Positions 1 to 5,614 of a stretch of DNA of 6,480 nt are shown here, one piece after another. A program made the translations under genes and the position numbers. Positions within the stretch are counted from its first letter, which is position 1; every line of letters starts with the position of its first letter. Location: the NCBI GenBank assembly GCA_035699465.1, contig DASSPT010000081.1, positions 1-6,480 of the forward strand. Reading direction: 5' to 3'. The DNA is from JAICNR01 sp035699465 (GTDB lineage: Bacteria; Gemmatimonadota; Gemmatimonadetes; JACCXV01; JAHWKZ01). The notes under the pieces are model-generated. The model worked only from the letters and a program-made list of their open reading frames with translations. It was not told the origin of the DNA and did not search any database.

Positions 1-499
1 CGATCTCGCCCGCATGGAGCTGCCGCGCGATCTCATGGAGCGCGTCGTGGAGCGCGTTCCAGATGCCGCGGATCTCCCGCGCCTGCTCGGGAGTGAGTCG
101 GAAGTCGGCGTGCCACGGCCGGTGCGGGCGTCTGTCGCGAAGCTCCCGGATCTGCTCGGGGGTCAGGAATTGGCCAAGCTCCCCGAGCAGAAGCTCGTGG
201 ACCGCCCGCGCCTCGGCGGCCGCCTGCTCGCGGTCGATGGCGCCCGCCTGGAGCCGCGAGCGGATGTCGGCCAGGCTCGCGTGCGCGCGCTCGAACGCGG
301 CGCGGACGCCCGCCCGCTGTTCCTCCGTCAGTTCTCCCAGGTATCCGCTGGTCGCGATCTCGCTTCCGGCCACGGCCGCGAACTCCCGGATTTCGGTCGG
401 GTCACCGCCCCCCACCGGACCCGGACCCTCGGCGCCGCATGCCCACGCGGTCGCGAGCATTCCCGCGAGCGCGAGCCGGAGCCTGTGCCTTCCCTGCAT
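1..499 (-). CDS. Spy/CpxP-like exported LTxxQ-motif protein, probable lipoprotein (partial, C-terminus outside window)
   Basis: This frame is open from the ATG at 499-497 to the window edge, giving 166 residues with no stop. The N-terminus is a signal peptide: Arg-rich residues 4-8, a hydrophobic stretch at about 9-20, then Cys21. The cleavage context A-W-A-C makes it a possible lipoprotein, although Trp at -2 is unusual for a lipobox. After a Gly/Pro linker (22-33) the chain is mostly charged amphipathic helix. It has three LTxxQ-type motifs: LTEEQ at 57-61, LTPEQ at 112-116 and LTPEQ at 135-139. Such motifs mark the Spy/CpxP/periplasmic metal-sensor group of small helical chaperone-like envelope proteins, and a role of that kind is inferred. 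A purine-rich Shine-Dalgarno (GGAAGG) lies about 6 nt upstream of the ATG. The gene lies 106 bp downstream of the cupin gene on the same strand, so co-transcription is possible. Family-level assignment is moderate; the exact function is unknown. Confidence 0.72.
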   Translation of the reverse strand, partial: MQGRHRLRLALAGMLATAWACGAEGPGPVGGGDPTEIREFAAVAGSEIATSGYLGELTEEQRAGVRAAFERAHASLADIRSRLQAGAIDREQAAAEARAVHELLLGELGQFLTPEQIRELRDRRPHRPWHADFRLTPEQAREIRGIWNALHDALHEIARQLHAGEI

Positions 500-605
500 G
501 GTCGCCTTCCTTTCCTGTCGTGGAATCCGGTGGCCGGCGCAGGATGGGACGGCCCGGGGCGGGGGATCGTTAAGCGGGAGGACCGGGAGGGACGCGCGGC
601 CTGGC
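500..605. other. Intergenic spacer between the two minus-strand genes
   Basis: This 106-bp GC-rich gap holds the ribosome binding site of the exported LTxxQ protein at its low-coordinate end. I found no convincing -35/-10 pair on the minus strand and no stem followed by a T-run, so neither a separate promoter nor a terminator can be claimed. Confidence 0.5.
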
Positions 606-1031
606 TCAGGGGCCGCCGGGGCGCCAGCCTTCGGGCGCCATCTCGAACCCCTCGAACGTGAACCCCGGGACGACGACGCAGCTCACGAGCGCCCACGGCC
701 CGAGCGCGCGCGCGGACTGCCAGGCGCCCGCCGGGACGACGGCCTGGGGGACCTCCCCGCGCGCCGCGTCCATTCCGAGCCGGACCGGCGCGATCTCCAC
801 GACCCCGTCCGAAACGGCGAGCGCGAGCGGCGCCCCGGCGTGCCACGCCCATACCTCGTCGGCGTCCACCCGGTGCCAGCGCGACCCGGTGCCGTCCACG
901 AGCAGGAACAGGATCGCGGAGCCCGCCGAGCGCCCGGCGGAGGTCTCCGCCGCGCGCCACGTTTCCCGGTACCAGCCCCCCTCGGGGTGGGGCTCCAGCC
1001 CGAGCCGCTCGATCACCTCGCGCGCGTCCAC
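606..1031 (-). CDS. Cupin_5 / DUF985 family protein
   Basis: This 141-residue protein matches the compact cupin family DUF985 (YML079w-like) from end to end. Visible blocks are HPEGGWYRET at 15-24, the cupin core SRWHRVDADEVWAWHAG at 50-66 with His53 and His64, PQAVVPAGAWQSA at 95-107, and the C-terminal LVSCVVVPGFTFEGFEM at 115-131. Members are small beta-barrels with a polar pocket and no firmly established reaction, so no substrate is assigned. The likely start is the GTG at 1031-1029, the first possible start after an in-frame TAG. Its only SD-like element (GGAGG) overlaps the GTG, so initiation may be leaderless or at the GTG at 1016. The gene is divergent from the atp operon and shares a 116-bp upstream region with it. 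Family assignment is strong; the start is uncertain. Confidence 0.88.
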   Translation of the reverse strand: MDAREVIERLGLEPHPEGGWYRETWRAAETSAGRSAGSAILFLLVDGTGSRWHRVDADEVWAWHAGAPLALAVSDGVVEIAPVRLGMDAARGEVPQAVVPAGAWQSARALGPWALVSCVVVPGFTFEGFEMAPEGWRPGGP

Positions 1032-1068
1032 CTCCGGAAGCTATTCTCTCTGGCCGGACCCGCGCGCG

Positions 1069-1097
1069 TTGACGCCCGCTCCAGGGCTTGTTATTTT
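1069..1097 (+). promoter_or_regulatory. Sigma-70-type promoter of the atp operon
   Basis: TTGACG at 1069-1074 is a 5/6 match to the -35 consensus. It is followed by a 17-bp spacer and TATTTT at 1092-1097, a 4/6 match to the -10. It faces the atp genes. The predicted transcript starts near 1104, leaving about 44 nt of leader before the atpZ ATG at 1148. The -10 lies in the T-rich stretch 1091-1100, which stands out in otherwise GC-rich DNA. The assignment rests on sequence fit and position only. Confidence 0.7.
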
Positions 1098-1105
1098 TTT
1101 CACAA
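1088..1105. promoter_or_regulatory. Candidate Rex (NADH/NAD+-sensing repressor) operator
   Basis: The 18 bp TTGTTATTTTTTTCACAA fit the known Rex operator pattern TTGTGAA-N4-TTCACAA except at two positions in the left half-site. Flanking bases extend the symmetry to a perfect 7-bp inverted repeat, GGCTTGT at 1085-1091 and ACAAGCC at 1102-1108. The site covers the -10 hexamer and the predicted transcription start, which suits a repressor that blocks RNA polymerase. Rex is known to control respiratory genes, and in some bacteria ATP synthase genes, releasing DNA when NADH rises. That Rex acts here is inferred; no rex gene is in the window. Confidence 0.62.
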
Positions 1106-1147
1106 GCCTCCGCCCACGCGGTTCCGGGCGGCGGCCGGAGGAGCCGA

Positions 1148-1411
1148 ATGCAGGGTCCCGATCCCTCCGCGGAGCGCAAGCGCGTCGTGCGCGAGGTGGG
1201 GCGTTTCACCGGGTTCGGCCTCGCGTGGGCGCTCTCGGTCCTCTTCTTCCTGCTGATCGGATACTGGCTGGACGGCAAGCTGGGGACCTTGCCGTGGTTC
1301 ACGATCCTGGGGGCCTTCCTCGGCGCCGCCGGCGGCTTCGTCAGCCTCTACCGCGGGATCACCGCGGCCGCGGCCGACGAGGAGGAGCGGCGGAAGGGCC
1401 CGCGCTCATGA
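1148..1411 (+). CDS. atpZ: AtpZ/AtpI-family small membrane protein of the ATP synthase operon
   Basis: This 87-residue protein has two membrane helices (about 20-40 and 50-70) flanked by charged tails. Between them is the family hallmark GYWLDGKLGTLPWF at 38-51. Members head atp operons and are thought to help c-ring assembly or carry Mg2+/Ca2+; they are not subunits of the finished enzyme. The ATG at 1148 is chosen because GGAGGAG (1137-1143) lies 4 nt upstream. An in-frame TTG at 1088 would lie inside the promoter and operator. It is the first gene of the operon, and its stop overlaps the atpI start as ATGA (1408-1411), implying translational coupling. Confidence 0.88.
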   Translation: MQGPDPSAERKRVVREVGRFTGFGLAWALSVLFFLLIGYWLDGKLGTLPWFTILGAFLGAAGGFVSLYRGITAAAADEEERRKGPRS

Positions 1412-1779
1412 TCGACGCCCGCTACCTGATCGCGCTGACCGCGCTCGCGGCCGTGATCGCGGGGGTCGCCTGGCCGCTGGTCGACCGCTGGCCGGGCGGT
1501 CGCGAAGGTCTGGCCGCGGGACTGGCGTTCTCGCTCGTCAGCCTCGGCGCCGGTTACCACGCCCTTCGCTGGGCCGCGCGCGGCGGGAGTTCGAAGTTCT
1601 TCGCGGCGGTCGTCGGCTCGGCGCTCGCGCGCTTCGCGGGCCTCTTCGCGCTGGCGCTCGGGCTCGCCTGGGCGACCGACGCGCACGTCGCGGTCGCGCT
1701 CCTGACCGTCGTCGGGCTCCACCTCGTACTCGGAACGTTCGAGATCCTGTACCTGAAACGAACGGACGCGCTCGGATGA
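1408..1779 (+). CDS. atpI: ATP synthase subunit I-like membrane protein
   Basis: This 123-residue hydrophobic protein has four predicted membrane helices at about 6-24, 35-54, 62-88 and 93-116. The segment SKFFAAVVGSALARFAGLF (62-80), with Lys63 and Arg75 within a helix, resembles the conserved part of ATP-synt_I proteins, which are poorly conserved overall. AtpI is regarded as an assembly factor for the c-ring. Identification rests on topology, size and position between atpZ and atpB more than on strong motifs. The start ATG overlaps the atpZ stop and the stop overlaps the atpB start, both as ATGA, so translation is probably coupled to both neighbours. Confidence 0.75.
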   Translation: MIDARYLIALTALAAVIAGVAWPLVDRWPGGREGLAAGLAFSLVSLGAGYHALRWAARGGSSKFFAAVVGSALARFAGLFALALGLAWATDAHVAVALLTVVGLHLVLGTFEILYLKRTDALG

Positions 1780-2639
1780 CGATCCAAGAGCAGCACGCGG
1801 TCGACACCCTCCAGCAGGCCGCCGGCGCGGCGGCCCACGGCGCCGCCGACGCGCACGGCGCGGAAGAGGGGGTCGACATCGTCCACCACCTGGCGGACAG
1901 CCACGTGATGGAGTTCCCGCCGTTCGGCGAGATCCATCTGCCGGAGATCCACCTGTTCGGCCTCGACCTCTCGATCACGAAGTACACCGTCTACATGTGG
2001 ATCGCCGCGGCCCTCCTGCTCCTCATCCTGCTGCCGATGGCGCGGCGGCGCGGCGGGGTCTACCACGGCATCTACAACGCCTTCGAGGCGCTCATCGTGT
2101 ACGTCCGCGACGAGATCGTCTACGCAAACATCGGCCGCGAGGACGGCCGGCCCTACGTGCCGTTCATCGCAACCCTCTTCTTCTTCATCCTGTTCATGAA
2201 CCTGCTGGGGCTCGTGCCGTACGGCGGAACGCCCACGGGGAATCTCGCCGTGACCGGGGTGCTCGCGCTCTTCTCGATGGTGGTGATCGAGATCAGCGGC
2301 ATCGTCGTCAACGGTCCCGTGCGCTACGCCAAGTCGCTGGTGCCCGAGGGCGTGCCGATGTTCCTGGCGCCGATCATGATCCCGATCGAGATCATCGGGC
2401 ACTTCGCCAAGCCGTTCGCGCTGATGATCCGTCTGTTCGCCAACATGACCGCCGGCCACGTCGTGATCCTCAGCATGCTGGGGCTCATCTTCCTGCTGAA
2501 GGCCTGGCTGGTGGTGCCGATCTCCGTCGGCTTCGCGCTGTTCATCTTCCTGCTCGAGCTCCTGATCGCGTTCATCCAGGCGTACATCTTCTCCGTTCTC
2601 ACCGCCGTGTTCATCAACCTGTCACGTCACCCCCACTAG
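1776..2639 (+). CDS. atpB: ATP synthase F0 subunit a
   Basis: This 287-residue protein is the stator half of the proton channel. The core signature IRLFANMTAGH at 218-228 holds the essential Arg219 (Arg210 in E. coli) that faces the c-ring carboxylate. The last helices carry Glu261 and Gln268 in ELLIAFIQAYIFSVLTAVF (261-279). His228 and Glu261 sit where E. coli has Glu219 and His245, a swapped pair found in other a subunits. The first 70 residues form a His/Ala-rich extension (His at 7, 21, 27, 37, 38, 43, 54, 59) before the first membrane helix at about 71-88. No strong Shine-Dalgarno precedes the ATG, which overlaps the atpI stop as ATGA, so translation is probably coupled. Confidence 0.96.
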   Translation: MTIQEQHAVDTLQQAAGAAAHGAADAHGAEEGVDIVHHLADSHVMEFPPFGEIHLPEIHLFGLDLSITKYTVYMWIAAALLLLILLPMARRRGGVYHGIYNAFEALIVYVRDEIVYANIGREDGRPYVPFIATLFFFILFMNLLGLVPYGGTPTGNLAVTGVLALFSMVVIEISGIVVNGPVRYAKSLVPEGVPMFLAPIMIPIEIIGHFAKPFALMIRLFANMTAGHVVILSMLGLIFLLKAWLVVPISVGFALFIFLLELLIAFIQAYIFSVLTAVFINLSRHPH

Positions 2640-2640
2640 A

Positions 2641-2645
2641 AGGAG
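2641..2645 (+). promoter_or_regulatory. Strong ribosome binding site of atpE
   Basis: AGGAG lies 7 nt before the atpE ATG, just after the atpB stop codon. It is better placed than the sites of the neighbouring F0 genes, and atpI and atpB rely on overlapping codons. This fits the need for many c subunits per complex; that link is an inference. Confidence 0.7.
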
Positions 2646-2652
2646 AACTGTC

Positions 2653-2898
2653 ATGCCAGAGATCCACTTCGGACTCGGATGGCTGGGCGCCGGACTCGGC
2701 GCCGGCCTGGCGCTGATCGGCGCCGGACTGGGCATCGGCAAGCTCGCCGGTCCCGCCATGGAGGGAATCGCGCGTCAGCCCGAGGCCGCCGGCGAGATCC
2801 GCCTCACGATGATCATCGCCGCCGCGCTGATCGAAGGCGTAGCGCTCTTCGCGCTCGTCATCTGCATCCTGATGGCGCTGAACGCGCCGGGCGCGTAA
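2653..2898 (+). CDS. atpE: ATP synthase F0 subunit c
   Basis: This 81-residue hairpin forms the rotor ring. Helix 1 (about 7-34) carries the Gly motif GAGLGIG at 23-29, preceded by further alternating glycines at 12, 14, 16 and 18. The polar loop is ARQPEAAGE (40-48). Helix 2 holds the ion-binding Glu61 in ALIEGVALF. Compared with sodium-type rings such as Ilyobacter, the Gln of helix 1 is Ile28 and the Ser-Thr after the glutamate is Gly62-Val63, so proton coupling is expected. Length is normal. The stop codon is embedded in the AAGGAG ribosome binding site of atpF (2897-2902). Confidence 0.96.
   Translation: MPEIHFGLGWLGAGLGAGLALIGAGLGIGKLAGPAMEGIARQPEAAGEIRLTMIIAAALIEGVALFALVICILMALNAPGA
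2686..2729 (+). repeat. 11-bp direct repeat inside atpE
   Basis: GGCGCCGGACT occurs at 2686-2696 and 2719-2729, 33 nt apart, so in the same reading frame. Each copy encodes Gly-Ala-Gly-Leu, at residues 12-15 and 23-26 of subunit c. It underlies the doubled glycine motif of helix 1 and may be a remnant of internal duplication or simply shared codon use. Confidence 0.6.
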
Positions 2899-2907
2899 GG
2901 AGCCGCG

Positions 2908-3405
2908 ATGGATCTCCTGAGCGCCGACCCGGGGCTCATCGTCTGGACGATCGTCACGTTCCTGCTCCTCCTCGGGATCCTCTGGAAGTTCGCCTGGAAC
3001 CCGATCCTGGGAGCGCTGGACGCGCGCGAGGCGGCGATCCAGAAGACGATCGACGATGCCGAGCGACTGCAGGCCGAGGCCGAGGCCGTGCTCAAGGAGC
3101 ACCAGCAGCGGCTGGCCGAGGCCCGCGCCGAGGGGAACCGCGTCCTCGACGAGGCGCGCCAGGCGGGCGAGCACATGAAGAAGGACATCCTCGAGAAGGC
3201 CCGCGGTGAATCCGAGAAGGTGCTCGAGCGGGCGCACCGCCAGATGGAGCTGGAGACCGAGCAGGCGATCCAGACGATCCGCACGCAGGCCGCGGACCTG
3301 GCGCTCAGGGCGGCCGAGAAGATCCTCGAGCGCTCGCTGACCGGCGCCGACCACCGTCGGCTGGCCGACGAGGCGCTCGCCGAGCTCGTCGAGCGGGGGG
3401 GCTGA
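2908..3405 (+). CDS. atpF: ATP synthase F0 subunit b
   Basis: This 165-residue protein is the peripheral stalk. A single N-terminal membrane helix (about 10-29, ending WKFAWNPI) is followed by a long, highly charged coiled coil from about 38 to 140, rich in Glu, Ala, Arg and Lys. This is typical of subunit b, whose length here is normal. The conserved AADLALRAAEKIL (128-140) lies near the C-terminus, which contacts subunit delta. AAGGAG at 2897-2902 gives a well-spaced ribosome binding site. Only one b-type gene is present, so a homodimeric stalk is expected. Confidence 0.95.
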   Translation: MDLLSADPGLIVWTIVTFLLLLGILWKFAWNPILGALDAREAAIQKTIDDAERLQAEAEAVLKEHQQRLAEARAEGNRVLDEARQAGEHMKKDILEKARGESEKVLERAHRQMELETEQAIQTIRTQAADLALRAAEKILERSLTGADHRRLADEALAELVERGG

Positions 3406-3450
3406 CGTGGAACGGGGCAGCCGGCGTCTCGGGAGAGGGAGGCTGACGTG
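3400..3450 (+). repeat. GGCTGACGTG direct repeat at the atpF-atpH junction
   Basis: The 10-mer GGCTGACGTG lies at 3400-3409 and again at 3441-3450. The first copy contains the atpF stop and the GTG of a mini-ORF; the second contains the atpH GTG start. Each is preceded by a G-rich Shine-Dalgarno-like run. A related GCTGACG lies at 5639-5645 just before atpG. Confidence 0.6.
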
Positions 3451-3451
3451 A
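3407..3451 (+). other. Possible 14-codon mini-ORF bridging atpF and atpH
   Basis: A GTG one nucleotide after the atpF stop opens a frame that encodes VERGSRRLGRGRLT. It stops at TGA 3449-3451, which overlaps the atpH start as GTGA. A G-run in the end of atpF could serve as a weak ribosome binding site. It may only carry ribosomes across the gap, or may be chance; nothing shows a functional peptide. Confidence 0.3.
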
Positions 3452-4011
3452 GGGCCGGGACGATCGCCCGCGTATACGCCGAGACCCTGTTCCGCTCGGC
3501 GGACCACCACGGCAGGGTGGAGGACGTGGACGAGAGCGTTCGGGCGCTCTCGGCGGTGATCGACACGAGCCCGGATTTCCGGCGCTTCCTGGCGGCCCCC
3601 CAGATCGCGGCCGATCGGAAGCAGGCGCTGGTCGCGGAGTCCCTGAAGGCCCGGCTCGACCCGCTCGTGCTGCGCTTCCTCGAGCTCGTGATCGGGAAGC
3701 ATCGCGAGCGTCTCCTCGAGGAGATCGTCCTCGCCTGGACCGAGCTGCTCGACGTGCGCGCCAACAGGCAGACGGCGACCGTCACGACCGCGATCCCGCC
3801 CGACCCGGAGACCGTGGCGCGCGTCCATGCGGCGCTCGAAAAGGCGACCGGAAAGACGGTCGTTCTGGAGCAGCGGGTCGACCCGAAGCTCCTCGGCGGC
3901 CTCGTCATCCGCACCGGCGACACGGTGATCGACGGAAGCCTGAGGAGCCGTCTCGTGGAGCTCGGCCGCCGGCTCAGGACGGCCGGCCAGGCGCGCGTGG
4001 CGCTGGGATGA
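3448..4011 (+). CDS. atpH: ATP synthase F1 subunit delta (OSCP-like)
   Basis: This 187-residue protein ties the peripheral stalk to the top of the alpha3beta3 head. The N-terminal helical domain begins with the usual ARVYAETLFRSA (7-18). The C-terminal signature VDPKLLGGLVIRTGDTVIDGS (144-164) followed by RSRLVEL (166-172) is clear. Length is close to the family norm of about 180. The start is GTG at 3448, supported by GGGAGG six nucleotides or so upstream and by homology beginning within the first ten residues. Its stop overlaps an ATG (ATGA, 4008-4011) that opens the next bridging mini-ORF. Confidence 0.95.
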   Translation: MRAGTIARVYAETLFRSADHHGRVEDVDESVRALSAVIDTSPDFRRFLAAPQIAADRKQALVAESLKARLDPLVLRFLELVIGKHRERLLEEIVLAWTELLDVRANRQTATVTTAIPPDPETVARVHAALEKATGKTVVLEQRVDPKLLGGLVIRTGDTVIDGSLRSRLVELGRRLRTAGQARVALG

Positions 4012-4049
4012 ACGCCATCGACATACATAGAAACGAGGAGTCGCGATGA
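4008..4049 (+). other. Possible 13-codon mini-ORF bridging atpH and atpA
   Basis: An ATG overlapping the atpH stop (ATGA) opens a frame that encodes MNAIDIHRNEESR. It ends at TGA 4047-4049, overlapping the atpA start, again as ATGA. It spans the whole 34-nt gap, and its end contains the atpA Shine-Dalgarno GAGGAG (4035-4040). Whether it is translated is unknown; a role in coupling is an inference. Confidence 0.3.
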
Positions 4050-5614
4050 AGATCCGCCCCGAAGAGATCACTTCCGTTCTCGAGCGCGAGCTCGAGAAGT
4101 ACGAGGCCGAGCTCGACGTCGAGGAGGTCGGCACCGTGCTCGAGGTCGGCGACGGCATCGCCCGCATCTATGGCCTGTCGGGCGCCATGTCCGGCGAGAT
4201 GCTCGACTTCGGCAACGACCTGTACGGCCTCGCCTTGAACCTCGAGGAGGACGTGATCGGCGCCGTGATCCTCGGCGACGACGTGGAGATCAAGGAAGGC
4301 GAGGAAGTGCGCCGGACCGGGCGCGTGCTCGAGGTGCCGGTCGGTCCCGCGCTCCTCGGGCGCGTCGTCAACTCGCTCGGCCAGCCGCTCGACGGCAAGG
4401 GCCCGGTCACGACCGAGCACTTCCGGCCGATCGAGTTCAAGGCGCCGGGGATCGTCGCGCGCCAGCCGGTCAAGGAGCCGCTCCAGACGGGCCTCAAGGC
4501 GGTCGACTCGATGGTGCCGATCGGGCGCGGACAGCGGGAGCTGATCATCGGCGACCGGGGGACGGGGAAGACGGCGGTCGCGATCGACGCGATCATCAAC
4601 CAGAAGGGCGGCGACGTGATCTGCGTATACGTCGCCGTGGGGCAGAAGGCGTCCACCGTCGCCGGCGTGGTCGAAAGGCTGGAGAAGGAGGGCGCGATGG
4701 ACTACACGATCGTCGTCTCGGCCCCGGCCGCCGCGCCCGCCCCGCTCCAGTACATCGCGCCCTACGCGGGCGCCGCCATGGCCGAGTTCTTCATGTACAA
4801 CGGCGAGGACGGAAAACCCGCTTCGAAGGACAACCCCGGGCGTCACACACTCGTCATCTACGACGATCTGTCGAAGCAGGCCGCGTCCTACCGCCAGCTC
4901 TCGCTCCTCCTCCGCCGGCCGCCGGGACGCGAAGCGTACCCCGGCGACGTGTTCTACCTCCACTCGCGGCTCCTCGAGCGCGCCGCCAAGCTCTCCGACG
5001 AGAACGGCGGGGGCTCCTTGACCGCGCTCCCGATCATCGAGACCCAGGCCGGTGACGTGTCGGCGTACATCCCGACCAACGTGATCTCGATCACCGACGG
5101 CCAGATCTACCTGGAGCCGGATCTCTTCTACGCCGGCGTCCGGCCCGCGATCAACGTCGGCATCTCGGTCAGCCGCGTGGGCGGGAACGCGCAGATCAAG
5201 GCCATGAAGAAGGTCGCGGGAACGCTCCGGCTCGACCTCGCCCAGTTCCGCGAGCTGGAGGCGTTCGCGCAGTTCGGCTCCGAGCTCGACAAGGCGACGA
5301 TGCAGCAGCTCGAGCGTGGCCGGCGGACGGTCGAGATCCTCAAGCAGCCGCAATACGAGCCGATGCCGGTGGCCGAGCAGGTGGGGATCATCTTCGCCGT
5401 GACGAAGGGCTATCTCGACGACGTGCCGCTCGAGGACGTGCGCGCGTTCGAGAAGTCGTTCCTCGAGTTCGCGCGCAACTCGCGTCCGGAGGTGCTGGAG
5501 AAGATCCGCGCCCAGAAGGAGCTGACGGACGAGGTGAGCGCGGCACTCGTCGACGCGGTCGAGACGTTCAAGAGAGACTACCTGCCCGCGGCCGAAGGCG
5601 AAGCGGCGGCGTGA
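4046..5614 (+). CDS. atpA: ATP synthase F1 subunit alpha
   Basis: This 522-residue protein is the non-catalytic nucleotide-binding subunit of the F1 head. In order it shows the beta-barrel domain (about 25-95), Walker A GDRGTGKT at 169-176 (usually GDRQTGKT), Walker B LVIYDD at 269-274, RRPPGREAYPGDVFYLHSRL (290-309), and GISVSRVGG at 372-380 with Arg377, equivalent to the arginine finger that reaches the beta catalytic site. About 12 extra residues (around 254-266) precede Walker B compared with Bacillus or E. coli. The loop after RLLERAAK is short as in Bacillus, so total length stays normal. GAGGAG at 4035-4040 lies 5 nt before the ATG. Identification is secure. Confidence 0.98.
   Translation: MKIRPEEITSVLERELEKYEAELDVEEVGTVLEVGDGIARIYGLSGAMSGEMLDFGNDLYGLALNLEEDVIGAVILGDDVEIKEGEEVRRTGRVLEVPVGPALLGRVVNSLGQPLDGKGPVTTEHFRPIEFKAPGIVARQPVKEPLQTGLKAVDSMVPIGRGQRELIIGDRGTGKTAVAIDAIINQKGGDVICVYVAVGQKASTVAGVVERLEKEGAMDYTIVVSAPAAAPAPLQYIAPYAGAAMAEFFMYNGEDGKPASKDNPGRHTLVIYDDLSKQAASYRQLSLLLRRPPGREAYPGDVFYLHSRLLERAAKLSDENGGGSLTALPIIETQAGDVSAYIPTNVISITDGQIYLEPDLFYAGVRPAINVGISVSRVGGNAQIKAMKKVAGTLRLDLAQFRELEAFAQFGSELDKATMQQLERGRRTVEILKQPQYEPMPVAEQVGIIFAVTKGYLDDVPLEDVRAFEKSFLEFARNSRPEVLEKIRAQKELTDEVSAALVDAVETFKRDYLPAAEGEAAA

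Noticed and set aside
1036..1071. Minus-strand promoter for the cupin gene (GAGAAT at 1048-1043 as -10)
   Set aside because: No acceptable -35 lies at 16-18 bp; the match is too weak to annotate.
1085..1108. Dyad read as a rho-independent terminator
   Set aside because: The T-run lies in the loop, not after the stem, and the site is upstream of both divergent genes, so an operator is the better reading.
1088..1147. Upstream TTG start for atpZ at 1088, adding 20 residues
   Set aside because: It would start inside the -10/operator, upstream of the predicted transcript start, while the ATG at 1148 has a well-placed GGAGGAG.
14..1256. Long + strand open frames across 14-661 and 63-1256
   Set aside because: They lie opposite the exported LTxxQ gene and the DUF985 cupin gene, have Arg/Pro/Ser-rich composition with no recognisable domain, and are typical shadows in GC-rich DNA.
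328..1302. - strand 324-codon open frame across the cupin gene and atpZ
   Set aside because: It overlaps the recognised cupin gene in another frame and runs through the atp promoter and atpZ; no domain is visible.
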